A DNA stretch of 64,000 bases from Streptococcus sp. CF8_St5-11 (GCF_024295625.1 NZ_JANCOJ010000004.1:62001-126000), one strand, 5' to 3'; shown: positions 15,815-25,089, counted from the first letter of the stretch. Notes: a model not told the origin generated them from the sequence alone. Numbers and translations: made by a program.

Positions 15815-17251
15815 ATGACTGAGAAAAATACTGTCCAACAAAATGTTAGTCTACTCGGCTTGGTTGCTTTAACAGTTACTACGGTAATAGGTGCAGGGGT
15901 TTTTAATTTACCACGTGATTTAGCAAAATCTGTAGCTCCAGGTCCTGCTTTAATTGCACTAGTATTTGCAAGTATTGCCTTTGCTGTTTTCGTTTACTGT
16001 TTGAAATATCTACAAGATCACTATCCAGATTTAGACGCAGGAATTTTTAGTTTTCCAGAACAAGGATTTGGAAAGTTTATTGGATTTTTATCTTGTGTAG
16101 GATATTGGCTATCTATTGTTGTAGGTAATATTTCATTAGGAGTACTTTCGGTAAGTTCTCTTGGATATTTTATTCCAATGTTTCGTGGGGGAAATAATAT
16201 CCCTTCTTTAATTCTGTTATCAGTTATTTTATGGGTCTTCTACTATATATGTGCGTCAGGAGCGAGAAACGCTTCATTAGTTAATACTGTTATTTGGTTT
16301 GCAAAAATGATTCCAATTATAGTATTTATTATAGCTTTATTGATGGCATTTAAGGTAGATGTATTTAACTCTGGACTGTGGGAAAACGCTTTTGCTTCAA
16401 ATGATTTACCTTCATCTATAAATGGTCAAATTGGAACAGCTATGAGTTCAACTATTTGGGTGTATGTTGGTATTGAAGGGGCATTAATCTATTCTGCACG
16501 TGCGAAATCGAAATCAGATGCATCAAAAGCAATTGTGATTTCTTATATTGTAATTGCAGTGACGTATCTCTTGCTGACCTTCTTAACCTTTGGAGTACTT
16601 TCACAAGTACAAGTTTCAAAAATGGAAGTACCTGCATTAGGTGGCATATTAGAGGCAGTCGTAGGCAAATGGGGAGCAATTCTAATGAACCTAGGTATTG
16701 CACTTTCAGCAATGGGATGTTGGTTCGGATGTTGTTTATTTGCTGGTGAAATTTTAGATGTTGCAGCGAAGCATGAAATTGTTCCTAAATTCTTTGGTGT
16801 TGAAAATACTGTTGGGCAACCAACAAATTCATTACTGGTATCCACAATTATTCAACAAGCATTTTTCATTACCATCATAATCAATGAATCAATTTATAAT
16901 GTTATGGCTTTATTTGCTTCAAGTACAATGTTGGTTCCATATTTCACAGTTAGTTTGACTATGATTAAAAAATCAATCAAGTTTGATAACGGTTTTAAAT
17001 TGAATGCTTTGCTTGGTTGTATTTCAACTATTGCAATGGGATATTTGATGTATTCAACAGGCTGGAAGTATATTATTATTACAGCACTTCTTTTCGCCCC
17101 TTGTATGATTGTTTACTATTTGGCTCGTAAAGAAAATAATAAGAAATTCCTCACTAATATCGAAAAAATTATTGCCCTAGTAATAGTAGCCTTGGCAATT
17201 ATCAGTCTAGTCCTGATTTTTAACGGTACAATTGATTTATCTACCATGTAA
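15815..17251 (+). CDS. APC-family amino acid permease, ArcD-like basic amino acid antiporter
   Basis: This 478-residue integral membrane protein has 12-13 hydrophobic segments. The first helix carries the APC signature LTVTTVIGAGVFNLPRDLA (about 18-36), typical of basic amino acid/polyamine antiporters such as arginine:ornithine exchangers. A second conserved block is SSTIWVYVGIEGALIYSARAKSKSDA (~210-235). It lies between two DDAH paralogs and an ornithine racemase-like gene, so an arginine derivative in exchange for ornithine or citrulline is a reasonable guess. The ribosome site is GGGGAGG. Codon use is AT-rich like the whole island. Confidence 0.88.
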   Translation: MTEKNTVQQNVSLLGLVALTVTTVIGAGVFNLPRDLAKSVAPGPALIALVFASIAFAVFVYCLKYLQDHYPDLDAGIFSFPEQGFGKFIGFLSCVGYWLSIVVGNISLGVLSVSSLGYFIPMFRGGNNIPSLILLSVILWVFYYICASGARNASLVNTVIWFAKMIPIIVFIIALLMAFKVDVFNSGLWENAFASNDLPSSINGQIGTAMSSTIWVYVGIEGALIYSARAKSKSDASKAIVISYIVIAVTYLLLTFLTFGVLSQVQVSKMEVPALGGILEAVVGKWGAILMNLGIALSAMGCWFGCCLFAGEILDVAAKHEIVPKFFGVENTVGQPTNSLLVSTIIQQAFFITIIINESIYNVMALFASSTMLVPYFTVSLTMIKKSIKFDNGFKLNALLGCISTIAMGYLMYSTGWKYIIITALLFAPCMIVYYLARKENNKKFLTNIEKIIALVIVALAIISLVLIFNGTIDLSTM

Positions 17252-17284
17252 AAAATAAATAATAATAGATTTGAGGTGAACAAC

Positions 17285-18364
17285 GTGGGTTATCCAAAGT
17301 TTGTTATTGATAAGAAAAAGTTAAAACTTAATGCCAAAAATGTATTAGACATGTGTAATGATATTGGAATTGAGGTTGTTGGTGTAATAAAAGGAATTAA
17401 CGGACTTGAAGAAATTATTAAGACATTAATAGATGCAGGTTTTAAAACGTTGGCTTCTTCGCGACTATCTCAATTGAAAAGAGTAAAAGAGATTAATCCA
17501 AATATTCTTACTTACGACTTACGTATACCAATGCTTAGTGAAGTTGATGAATTAGTTTCTTGTGCAGATATTAGCTTGAATTCTTCGTTAGAGATTTTAA
17601 AAGAATTAAACCGGGCTGCTTCAGAGCAAAATAAAATTCATAATGTGATTATTATGACTGAATGTGGTGATTTGCGTGAGGGAATTTTTGACGAAGAGGA
17701 ATTGCTGAATACAACACGTACTGTTGAACAAGAATTAAAAAATTTACATTTATTAGGCGTTGGAACAAATCTAGGGTGTTATGGCTCAATTATGCCTACC
17801 CCAGAAAAAATGATGGAACTGATTTCAAAGGCTGAAAAAGTTAGTAAAGCAATTGGACGTAGGATTGAGGTTGTTTCTGGGGGTGCTTCAACTAGTTTAC
17901 CTTTAGTTGCAAAGGGATCTATGCCAGAGGGTATCACGCAGCTAAGAGTTGGGGATGCGTTGTATATTAGTGATTTGGATGATTGCTTTGATTATAAGGT
18001 ATTTCCTGATGAAGATGAAGCATTTACGCTACAGGCGGAAATTGTTGAATTGAAAAACAAACCAAGTCATCCAATTGGTACAATTGCAGTTGATGCATTT
18101 GGAAACAAGAAGGAATATGAAGACAAAGGTATTCGTCGCAGAGCTCTGATAGCGGTTGGAAGGCAAGATTTAGGAGATTGTTTACATCTTCGGCCATTAG
18201 ACTCAAACATTGAAGTAATTGGTGGTAGTAGCGACCATACGATATTAGATATTACTGAAAGCGAACATTGTTACGAATTAGGAGATATTATTAGTTTCCA
18301 TGTAATGTATGAAAATCTATTGATGTTAAGCCAATCTGAGTATGTTGAAAAAGAATATATTTAG
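17285..18364 (+). CDS. Ornithine racemase-like PLP enzyme (Orr/YhfX type)
   Basis: This 359-residue PLP-dependent racemase has the alanine racemase N-terminal barrel. Length and motif order match clostridial ornithine racemase Orr: VVGVIKGI with the PLP lysine (Lys36 from the chosen start), LRIPMLSEVDE, IIMTECGDLREG, SGGASTSLPL, EGITQLRVGDALY, KPSHPIGTIAVDAFGNK, EDKGIRRRALIAVG and GGSSDHTILD. GTG at 17285 is chosen because GAGGTG lies 7 bases before it; a GTG at 17276 falls on that ribosome site. The substrate (ornithine, lysine, arginine or citrulline) is not fixed by sequence. Confidence 0.85.
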   Translation: MGYPKFVIDKKKLKLNAKNVLDMCNDIGIEVVGVIKGINGLEEIIKTLIDAGFKTLASSRLSQLKRVKEINPNILTYDLRIPMLSEVDELVSCADISLNSSLEILKELNRAASEQNKIHNVIIMTECGDLREGIFDEEELLNTTRTVEQELKNLHLLGVGTNLGCYGSIMPTPEKMMELISKAEKVSKAIGRRIEVVSGGASTSLPLVAKGSMPEGITQLRVGDALYISDLDDCFDYKVFPDEDEAFTLQAEIVELKNKPSHPIGTIAVDAFGNKKEYEDKGIRRRALIAVGRQDLGDCLHLRPLDSNIEVIGGSSDHTILDITESEHCYELGDIISFHVMYENLLMLSQSEYVEKEYI

Positions 18365-18391
18365 AAGAATATGATTGCTGGAGGAAGTAAT

Positions 18392-19171
18392 ATGATAAAA
18401 TATGAGAATATTATTGCTAGAAAACCATGTAAAGCAATGCTTGAAGGAATTAGTACAGGAATGTTCAGTGACGATAAGCCTATATATGAAAAAGCAATTA
18501 GTCAGCACCAAGAATATGTTGATGCAATTGAAAGTTTAGGAGTAAAAGCACTGGTTCTTGAAGCTTTAGAGGAATACCCAGATTCATGTTTTGTTGAAGA
18601 TCCAGCAGTAGTAATGAAAGAATGTGCAATTATTACTAATTCCCCAAGAGAATCGAGGAACGGTGAAAAATTTGAAATTGAACCTGCTATAAAGAAATTC
18701 TACGCTGACGAACAAATCTTTCACATTGAATCCCCAGGAACGATGGAAGGTGGAGATGTAATGCTTGTAGGAAAACATTTCTATGTAGGTTTATCTGATC
18801 GTACCAATAAAGAAGGTGCTAAACAATTTGGTGAAATAGTTTCTCAATTCGGTTACACTTCTTCCACAATACCAGTGACAGAAGGTTTGCATTTGAAAGA
18901 TTTTGTGATTTATCTAGAAAATAACAATATGTTGGTTAGTGCAAAAATGAATGAAGTTCCCGAGTTCAGAGAATTTAATAGATTTGTAGTTCCTAAAGAG
19001 GAATTATATGCAATTAATAGTTTGTATATAAATGGCACAGTGTTAGTTCCTGCTGGATACCCAAAAACATTAGAACATATAAAAAATCTAGGTTACCCTG
19101 TAAAAGTCGTTAATACAGACGAATTTAAGAAAATCGATGGTAGTTTAACCTGTTTATCTTTGCGTTTCTAA
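18392..19171 (+). CDS. Dimethylarginine dimethylaminohydrolase-like hydrolase, paralog 2
   Basis: This 259-residue enzyme has DDAH motifs YPDSCFVEDPAVV (62-74), TMEGGDVMLVG (117-127), VGLSDRTNKEGA, VTEGLHLKDF with His167, and GSLTCLSLRF with Cys254. The GGD, LSxRTNxxGA and GLHLK blocks are nearly those of human DDAH1. It lacks the RPGAxxRR block of paralog 1 (NSPRESRN here), a region that contacts the substrate carboxylate, so the two enzymes probably differ in substrate. The start at 18392 has GGAGGAAG directly upstream; the ATG at 18371 has none. It is the last gene of the operon. Confidence 0.85.
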   Translation: MIKYENIIARKPCKAMLEGISTGMFSDDKPIYEKAISQHQEYVDAIESLGVKALVLEALEEYPDSCFVEDPAVVMKECAIITNSPRESRNGEKFEIEPAIKKFYADEQIFHIESPGTMEGGDVMLVGKHFYVGLSDRTNKEGAKQFGEIVSQFGYTSSTIPVTEGLHLKDFVIYLENNNMLVSAKMNEVPEFREFNRFVVPKEELYAINSLYINGTVLVPAGYPKTLEHIKNLGYPVKVVNTDEFKKIDGSLTCLSLRF

Positions 19172-19480
19172 TTTGTTTAGTTACCCTCAAGAATAAAAAG
19201 ATTATTTTAAAATACTATTGAGAGTAATTTTCCATTACTTACAGCAAAAGAAACACTCTAATTCACATTCTGATATGAGACCTCTTAAGTAGACATGGTA
19301 AATACCCAAAATCTATTTAAGAGGTCTTATTATGGATTCCATATTTCCTATGGTAGTTTTACTCACTACAGAAATTATAGAGCCCAAAAATGCAGGCTTG
19401 TTAAGTCTGCATTTTAGATTCTGAAAATTTTGGAAAAGTAAGATAAAGGATAAACATTAGTTTTTGAACAGGTTTAATGT
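19172..19480. other. Gap between convergent island genes
   Basis: It contains a hairpin TTACCCTCAA/TTGAGAGTAA (19181-19231) behind DDAH 2, and an 11-bp inverted repeat AGACCTCTTAA/TTAAGAGGTCT extended by TAGA/TCTA (19278-19327). This is followed by a 30-codon frame from 19332 that I cannot assign, and a bidirectional terminator. The inverted repeat could be the scar of an insertion sequence, but no transposase match is visible to me. Confidence 0.4.
19386..19415. terminator. Bidirectional terminator in the island
   Basis: AAAATGCAG pairs with CTGCATTTT around GCTTGTTAAGT. It is A-rich on one side and T-rich on the other, and lies between the DDAH operon and the convergent AlbA_2 gene. Confidence 0.7.
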
Positions 19481-20965
19481 TTAATACATAGTCATGAAAT
19501 CTCCAAGATTTTTGATTTGTTGTTTAATAATATGGTATTGTTCGGTTGAACTTTTGGGGAGAACATATCTTGTAGAGCGTCCCTTACCTTCTATCTCAAT
19601 ATACTTTTTATTTTGTAGAGATTTCAGGTTTTCTCTAAATTTATATTCGGTCATTAAAGAATTTTCGAGGACATCATTTTTAGTAATGCTACCATTTTTT
19701 ATGATATATTCAAGTATTATCTTTTCATTATCTGATATGTCTGAATAAGAAGATAATAAATCTACTTTCCAGATTGTAACAACAGTACTATCAAAGGTAG
19801 TGCTTACTTCAGGAATTTTTAGTTTATATTTTTCGGAAATATCAAAAATTTTCGGTCCGCCTGACCCAGCTTTTTCTGACATCCCAATTCTACGGAATAA
19901 TGAAGAGATTGTACTGTTTCGCGTTTTGGAAGTTCCGCCATGTATAAATTCAGGAATAGAAATTTTCATCTTACCTGGATTTTTAAATTCATAGAAGTCT
20001 TGATAAGCCGTAATAACTATAGGAGAATCAAAATCATAGTAAGCATGCATTAAGCAATTTACTAAAGCTTCACGTATAGATTCAGATAGGTCTTTCTTGA
20101 ATGGTAAACGATGAGCAGATTCGTTATTAAACTCAAATCTATCATTTGTTGTAGTAGTTAATTTCTTATATGCTAAATTGAAAAAGTCGAACATGTTTAA
20201 ATCAGGGTACATCATATCACCTGTTGAAATTCTATCGTTCCACCTAGTTGAAAGAGAGGTATCTTTTTCAAAATAGTCTAGTTGAAATTTTGGATAACGA
20301 GAAATGATAGAGTTATACTTTCCAAAGAATATCAGTCCTCCTGCGGTTAATTTATATGTATTATTTGTTCTATCTTTTTTAAATACACCAATTTCGATTA
20401 GAAAATCTCTCAAAGAAATGCTATTATATTTTGTGTTTCCAGTAAGTTCAATTAATAACTTTTTGTAATGTTCTATTGTATCTAAATTTAGGTCGTTTTC
20501 ATCAAAATTATTAAGTAACTCACTATCAATATCATCATGAGAACTCGTCATCAGATACTTGAGCTCTTCTTTGTCAAGTCGAACATCACCTTCACCTAAT
20601 CTTTTATATGATTCACGATAATCATTTTTTAGATGAACAGGTTTTTGGTCAGGGTTGGCTTCTCTTACAGTGACTACTATGAGTTGTTTATCTTTGTTTG
20701 GAATGTCAATGTATTCAATGTCATTATCAGTAAGTAGATTACAACTAACTTTTTGTTTGTTTGCAACCAAAGCAAATAAATTGTTTCGTATTTTTTGAGG
20801 ATTATTGACTCCTTGGTAGGGGTCGATATTTTTTTCATCTATTCCGAGAATTATTTTTCCGCCATTGGTATTTGCAAATGCTGAGTAGGTTTCCCAGAAA
20901 GATTTTGGTAGACTATTTTCAGCTTTTTTGTATTCTAAATCAACCCCTTCAAAAATTAAGTTCAT
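19481..20965 (-). CDS. AlbA_2/Schlafen-type ATP-binding putative regulator
   Basis: This 494-residue protein of the COG2865 type has three visible regions. The N-terminal AlbA_2 (Schlafen AAA_4) domain is at about 8-135 (LEYKKAENSLPKSFWETYSAFANTNGGKIILGID, ESYKRLGEGDVRLD). A GHKL-like ATP-binding region is at ~295-375 (SIREALVNCLMHAYYD, FKNPGK, RIGMSEKAGSGG). A C-terminal winged helix lies at ~412-470. Such proteins act as regulators or in phage defence and helicase-associated roles; none is proven here. It lies in the AT-rich island, convergent to the DDAH operon, with iterated TCACGCGAA sites upstream. Confidence 0.8.
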   Translation of the reverse strand: MNLIFEGVDLEYKKAENSLPKSFWETYSAFANTNGGKIILGIDEKNIDPYQGVNNPQKIRNNLFALVANKQKVSCNLLTDNDIEYIDIPNKDKQLIVVTVREANPDQKPVHLKNDYRESYKRLGEGDVRLDKEELKYLMTSSHDDIDSELLNNFDENDLNLDTIEHYKKLLIELTGNTKYNSISLRDFLIEIGVFKKDRTNNTYKLTAGGLIFFGKYNSIISRYPKFQLDYFEKDTSLSTRWNDRISTGDMMYPDLNMFDFFNLAYKKLTTTTNDRFEFNNESAHRLPFKKDLSESIREALVNCLMHAYYDFDSPIVITAYQDFYEFKNPGKMKISIPEFIHGGTSKTRNSTISSLFRRIGMSEKAGSGGPKIFDISEKYKLKIPEVSTTFDSTVVTIWKVDLLSSYSDISDNEKIILEYIIKNGSITKNDVLENSLMTEYKFRENLKSLQNKKYIEIEGKGRSTRYVLPKSSTEQYHIIKQQIKNLGDFMTMY

Positions 20966-21012
20966 TTTTTCCCTTTCCTAAAATACAATATTTCTTAAAG
21001 TTTTTTACGATT

Positions 21013-21121
21013 ATCACGCGAAAAAATAAATTTGATAGATAACTACTAATCCTTGATTTCATAGTCTTTCTAAGATGTCATCTTAAACCGTCGTGCGAAA
21101 ATCACGCGAAAATCACGCGAA
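21013..21121 (-). promoter_or_regulatory. ATCACGCGAA iterons upstream of the AlbA_2 gene
   Basis: The decamer ATCACGCGAA occurs at 21013, 21101 and 21112. A degenerate form with two changes at 21090 gives three tandem units with an 11-base period, about one helical turn. The gene starts 48 bases from the nearest site. A GTGAAT/ATTCAC inverted repeat lies near 21231-21247. This pattern suits cooperative binding by an autoregulator. The rest of 20966-21363 shows no gene. Confidence 0.6.
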
Positions 21122-21363
21122 TATTTTCCATCAAAATTCGATTTAAAAGCTTGTAGGACTTTTAATTGTGAAAGATAAAACAGGCAGATTTAATTGGAAC
21201 TTTTTGATGGAATTTTTAAAGCACTATTGCGTGAATATATAATTCACTCTATTATAACACAATGATAAGAATAAATAGATGTCGGAGTATACATAGGAAA
21301 AAGAGAAACCTTATCGTGAAGTTTCTCTTGCTTTTAATTGTCCGAATCTTTATTTTTATTTCA

Positions 21364-21495
21364 AAAAAAGTAGTGAAAAAGGTAGTGATTCGGTTGGTTT
21401 TTAGTGCAATAGTTCGCATTTGGCAAAAAGAAAAAAGTCGTTGAAATTGATTTTCAACGACTTTTTAAACTCAATTATTTAACTTCTGTAAACAC
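21364..21495 (+). repeat. Right attachment-like repeat (attR candidate) at the rpmG 3' end
   Basis: Bases 21364-21392 are identical to 14452-14480. Similarity continues through a TTGAAA...TTTCAACGACTTTTT terminator hairpin into the last codons of rpmG. The 3' end of rpmG is a known integration target for streptococcal integrative elements, which supports reading the repeats as attachment sites. Confidence 0.75.
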
Positions 21496-21624
21496 GACGT
21501 GTTTGCGAAGTTTTGGTGAGTATTTCTTCAATTGAAGACGGTCTGGAGTGTTACGTTTGTTTTTAGAAGTAAGGTACAAGCGTTCACCAGATTCTTTGTG
21601 TTCAAGTGTAATATTTACGCGCAT
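21475..21624 (-). CDS. rpmG: 50S ribosomal protein L33
   Basis: The sequence encodes the 49-residue L33 ([37 protein letters not shown]...). It has no cysteines, so it is the zinc-independent form. It follows rpmF by 15 bases on the minus strand. The 3' end abuts the right boundary of the genomic island. A hairpin with a T tract immediately downstream is part of the duplicated site. Confidence 0.96.
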
Positions 21625-21639
21625 GGTATCTCCCTTCTA

Positions 21640-21822
21640 TTATTCAGCTGATGCAGCTTTAGCGATCTTACGTCCTTTGTAGTATCCTTTAAGTGATACA
21701 CGGTGTGAACGTGAGTAATCTCCAGTTGCTTCGTCAAAGTTTACAGATGGAGCTGTTACTTTGTAGTGCGTACGACGTTTGTTTTTCTTCGCTTTTGATG
21801 TGCGACGTGCAGGTACTGCCAT
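21640..21822 (-). CDS. rpmF: 50S ribosomal protein L32
   Basis: This 60-residue basic protein ([20 protein letters not shown]...) is the L32 of the large subunit. It lacks the CxxC zinc-binding pairs seen in many bacteria and so is a zinc-free form, like the neighbouring L33. It has an AAAGGAG ribosome site and forms a two-gene unit with rpmG. Confidence 0.96.
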   Translation of the reverse strand: MAVPARRTSKAKKNKRRTHYKVTAPSVNFDEATGDYSRSHRVSLKGYYKGRKIAKAASAE

Positions 21823-21972
21823 TTCGTTTTTCTCCTTTTAAGATATAAATTCAATTAGGTTTGATTTTCATCAACTTTAACAGTATAACAAAACTTTTTT
21901 GTAAAGTAAAGTTACTTGACAAAAAATTGTTAAAAAAATCTCCCGCCCCATCAAATGGAACAGGAGTTCTCC

Positions 21973-22173
21973 TTAAAGGTCTATTTCAAATGGCTCATCA
22001 ATCGTTTCCGAAACGTATTTGCCATCCTTTTTTCGTTGTTTGACACATTCTGTCAGCAGGTACTCGATCTGCCCATTGACCGATCGAAAGTCATCTTCTG
22101 CCCATGATGCGATAGCAGCATATAACTTGGCTGACAATCTAAGTGGAATCTGTTTTTTCTTTTGGTCAGTCAT
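21973..22173 (-). CDS. Small ribbon-helix-helix (Arc-like) protein
   Basis: This 66-residue protein has the pattern of Arc/MetJ-type DNA-binding proteins: [39 protein letters not shown], that is, a short beta strand followed by two helices with NGQIEYLL. It starts 2 bases after the stop of the SPFH gene, so the two are co-transcribed. It may regulate the pair or bind the SPFH partner; there is no direct evidence. Confidence 0.75.
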   Translation of the reverse strand: MTDQKKKQIPLRLSAKLYAAIASWAEDDFRSVNGQIEYLLTECVKQRKKDGKYVSETIDEPFEIDL

Positions 22174-22175
22174 TC

Positions 22176-23198
22176 TTAATAGAGACTTCCCGTATTAACA
22201 ATTGGTTGTGCATCATGATTGCCACAGAGAACGACAAGAAGGTTCGAAACCATGGCAGCCTTCCGTTCTTCGTCTAGCTCTACAATCTCTCCTTCGCTCA
22301 GGCGTTCAAGGGCCATTTCAACCATCCCAACTGCTCCGTCGACAATCATCTTCCGCGCATCGATAATGGCAGAAGCTTGTTGGCGTTGAAGCATGACAGC
22401 TGCGATTTCTGGAGCATAGACCAAGTAGGTAATACGAGCTTCTAGAATTTCGAGTCCAGCATCTTTTACACGTGCTTGAATCTCTTCTCGAATACGACTG
22501 GCCACAATTTCACTGGAGCCTCTTAGGCTACCCTCATCTGCCTGGCCGTCTCCTGTCGTATCGACATTAGGAGCTACATCATAAGGATAGATACGGACAA
22601 TATTACGAAGAGCACTATCACACTGCAATGAGAGATATTCTTTGTAGTTATCCACATTGAAGACTGCTTTAGCCGTATCCACTACACGCCAAGTGACTGC
22701 AATACCGATTTCTACAGGATTTCCCAAACAGTCATTAATCTTCTGACGAGAGTTGTTCAAGGTCATCACTTTTAAGGAAATATTTTTTTTACCTGTCTCG
22801 ATAGAAATATTGTTACCTTCTGCTGTTTTACGGACAGACATGGGTGACTTGGTGGTGACATCACCACTTTGGCCCAAGCGGGTGTTATTGGCAGGATTGA
22901 CAGCGACACAGAAGGGGTTGACAAAGTAAATACCCGCTTCTCGAATGGTTCCAATATAGTTCCCAAACAAGGTCAAAACCAAGGCCTCTTGCGGTTTAAT
23001 GATTTTGATCCCCGCATAGCACACCAGACTAGCAATAAAGAGAAAAATACAGGTAATAACTGCAATCGCAAGTGGAAAACCTTCTGGTAGACTAGCAATC
23101 GCACTAATAAATGCTAAAACTAAGACGAGATCCCCAACTAGCAAGCCTATAAGGGTAGCTAAGCCGTTTTTCTTTTGGGTTAAAATTTTTTCTTCCAT
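22176..23198 (-). CDS. SPFH/band 7 domain membrane protein
   Basis: This 340-residue protein has two N-terminal membrane helices (about 14-40 and 42-65) followed by an SPFH domain ([34 protein letters not shown]..., ~70-260) and a helical tail ([31 protein letters not shown]). SPFH proteins scaffold membrane microdomains. The start at [10 protein letters not shown] is chosen because the 40 upstream codons cross a palindromic control site and lack a ribosome site. It forms a two-gene operon with the Arc-like protein. Confidence 0.85.
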   Translation of the reverse strand: MEEKILTQKKNGLATLIGLLVGDLVLVLAFISAIASLPEGFPLAIAVITCIFLFIASLVCYAGIKIIKPQEALVLTLFGNYIGTIREAGIYFVNPFCVAVNPANNTRLGQSGDVTTKSPMSVRKTAEGNNISIETGKKNISLKVMTLNNSRQKINDCLGNPVEIGIAVTWRVVDTAKAVFNVDNYKEYLSLQCDSALRNIVRIYPYDVAPNVDTTGDGQADEGSLRGSSEIVASRIREEIQARVKDAGLEILEARITYLVYAPEIAAVMLQRQQASAIIDARKMIVDGAVGMVEMALERLSEGEIVELDEERKAAMVSNLLVVLCGNHDAQPIVNTGSLY

Positions 23199-23219
23199 GG
23201 GACGAACCCTTCTTTCTTT

Positions 23220-23240
23220 GTGATATCTAAATGATATCAC
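23220..23240 (-). promoter_or_regulatory. Palindromic operator upstream of the SPFH gene
   Basis: Arms GTGATATC and GATATCAC flank a 5-base A/T centre, 22 bases before the start codon. The position over the 5' UTR and near the promoter suggests a repressor site. The regulator is unknown; the co-encoded Arc-like protein is a candidate. Confidence 0.55.
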
Positions 23241-23385
23241 TTTGCTAACAAAAGTCAAGATATAACTGTAAATTATTTTAGCAAGAAAGCGAGCAAGCTG
23301 AATTGTCTGAAAATTCAAGAATTTTCTTCTGTCGTTGGGCCTTCTTTTATGCTATAATGGTAAAAAATGAAACGAGAGGAATGAC

Positions 23386-25089
23386 ATGACAGAATTAGAC
23401 AAACGCCATCGTAGTAGTGTCTACGATAGCATGGTAAAATCTCCCAACCGTGCCATGCTTCGCGCGACGGGAATGACCGATGAAAGTTTTGAGAAACCGA
23501 TTGTTGGAGTGATTTCGACATGGGCGGAAAATACCCCTTGTAACATCCACCTTCACGATTTTGGAAAATTGGCTAAAGAAGGTGTGAAAGATGCAGGTGC
23601 TTGGCCAGTCCAATTTGGGACCATTACGGTTGCGGACGGGATTGCTATGGGGACTCCTGGTATGCGCTTCTCCCTAACATCTCGCGATATCATTGCGGAT
23701 TCTATCGAAGCAGCGATGGGTGGTCACAACGTTGATGCTTTTGTAGCCATCGGGGGCTGTGATAAGAACATGCCTGGTTCGATGATTGCCATTGCCAATA
23801 TGGATATCCCAGCGATCTTTGCCTACGGTGGGACTATTGCCCCAGGGAATCTTGATGGAAAAGATATCGACCTGGTTTCGGTTTTCGAAGGAATTGGGAA
23901 ATGGAATCACGGCGATATGACGGCTGAAGAGGTGAAGCAACTGGAATGCAACGCCTGCCCTGGCCCTGGTGGCTGTGGTGGGATGTATACGGCCAATACC
24001 ATGGCGACAGCGATCGAGGTCCTTGGGTTGAGCTTACCAGGTTCCTCTTCTCACCCTGCTGAATCAGCGGATAAGAAGGCCGATATCGAAGAAGCGGGTC
24101 GTGCAGTTGTGAAAATGCTTGAAATGGGACTCAAGCCATCTGACATCTTGACCCGTGAAGCCTTTGAAGATGCGATTACAGTGACCATGGCGCTTGGTGG
24201 TTCTACTAATGCGACCCTTCACTTGCTTGCGATCGCTCACGCAGCTAATGTGGACTTGACGCTGGAAGACTTCAACGATTTCCAAGAGCGTGTGCCTCAC
24301 TTGGCAGACCTGAAACCTTCAGGGAAATACGTCTTCCAAGACCTTTACAATGTCGGTGGTGTGCCAGCCGTCATGAAATACCTTCTTAAGAATGGTTTCC
24401 TTCACGGAGATCGCATCACATGTACTGGTAAAACGGTGGCTGAGAACTTAGAAGCCTTCGCTGATTTGACACCAGGTCAAAAAGTTATCATGCCACTTGA
24501 AAATCCAAAACGTGCGGATGGTCCATTGATCATCTTGAAAGGGAACTTGGCTCCAGAAGGGGCGGTTGCCAAAGTATCAGGTGTGAAAGTTCGTAACATC
24601 ACGGGCCCTGCTAAGGTCTTTGACTCAGAAGAGGCTGCCATTGAAGCCGTTCTTTCGGATGAAATTGTGGATGGCGACGTTGTCGTTGTCCGTTTCGTAG
24701 GTCCTAAGGGTGGTCCTGGTATGCCGGAAATGCTGTCCTTGTCATCTATGATCGTTGGGAAAGGCCAAGGAGACAAGGTGGCCCTCTTGACAGACGGACG
24801 ATTCTCTGGTGGTACTTATGGTCTCGTTGTTGGACACATCGCGCCTGAAGCTCAGGTCGGCGGTCCAATCGCCTACCTCCGCACAGGAGATCTGGTAACG
24901 GTTGACCAAGATACCAAAGAAATCACCATGCACGTTTCAGACGAAGAATTGGCGAAACGCAAGGCAGAAACAACCTTGCCACCACTGTATAGCCGTGGGG
25001 TTCTGGGTAAATATGCTCACATCGTTTCTTCAGCCTCACGTGGTGCTGTAACCGACTTCTGGAATATGGAACAGTCTGGTAAACAGTAA
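23386..25089 (+). CDS. ilvD: Dihydroxy-acid dehydratase
   Basis: This 567-residue enzyme catalyses the dehydration step of isoleucine and valine synthesis (2,3-dihydroxy-acid to 2-oxo-acid). The Fe-S cluster cysteines are in [11 protein letters not shown] (Cys125) and [20 protein letters not shown]. The C-terminal [20 protein letters not shown] block is also diagnostic. TGCTATAATGG upstream gives a -10 box, and GAGAGGAATGAC the ribosome site. It is monocistronic, far from any other ilv gene in this window. Confidence 0.97.
   Translation: MTELDKRHRSSVYDSMVKSPNRAMLRATGMTDESFEKPIVGVISTWAENTPCNIHLHDFGKLAKEGVKDAGAWPVQFGTITVADGIAMGTPGMRFSLTSRDIIADSIEAAMGGHNVDAFVAIGGCDKNMPGSMIAIANMDIPAIFAYGGTIAPGNLDGKDIDLVSVFEGIGKWNHGDMTAEEVKQLECNACPGPGGCGGMYTANTMATAIEVLGLSLPGSSSHPAESADKKADIEEAGRAVVKMLEMGLKPSDILTREAFEDAITVTMALGGSTNATLHLLAIAHAANVDLTLEDFNDFQERVPHLADLKPSGKYVFQDLYNVGGVPAVMKYLLKNGFLHGDRITCTGKTVAENLEAFADLTPGQKVIMPLENPKRADGPLIILKGNLAPEGAVAKVSGVKVRNITGPAKVFDSEEAAIEAVLSDEIVDGDVVVVRFVGPKGGPGMPEMLSLSSMIVGKGQGDKVALLTDGRFSGGTYGLVVGHIAPEAQVGGPIAYLRTGDLVTVDQDTKEITMHVSDEELAKRKAETTLPPLYSRGVLGKYAHIVSSASRGAVTDFWNMEQSGKQ

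Noticed and set aside
19278..19420. Possible insertion-sequence end: inverted repeat AGACCTCTTAA/TTAAGAGGTCT followed by a 30-codon frame
   Set aside because: No recognisable transposase residues and no target duplication; a transcription-related hairpin explains it as well.
21262..21444. 60-codon frame MIRINRCRSIHRKKRN... with KKVVKKVV
   Set aside because: It runs through the attachment repeat; the Lys-Val pattern comes from the repeated DNA. No ribosome site and no family resemblance.
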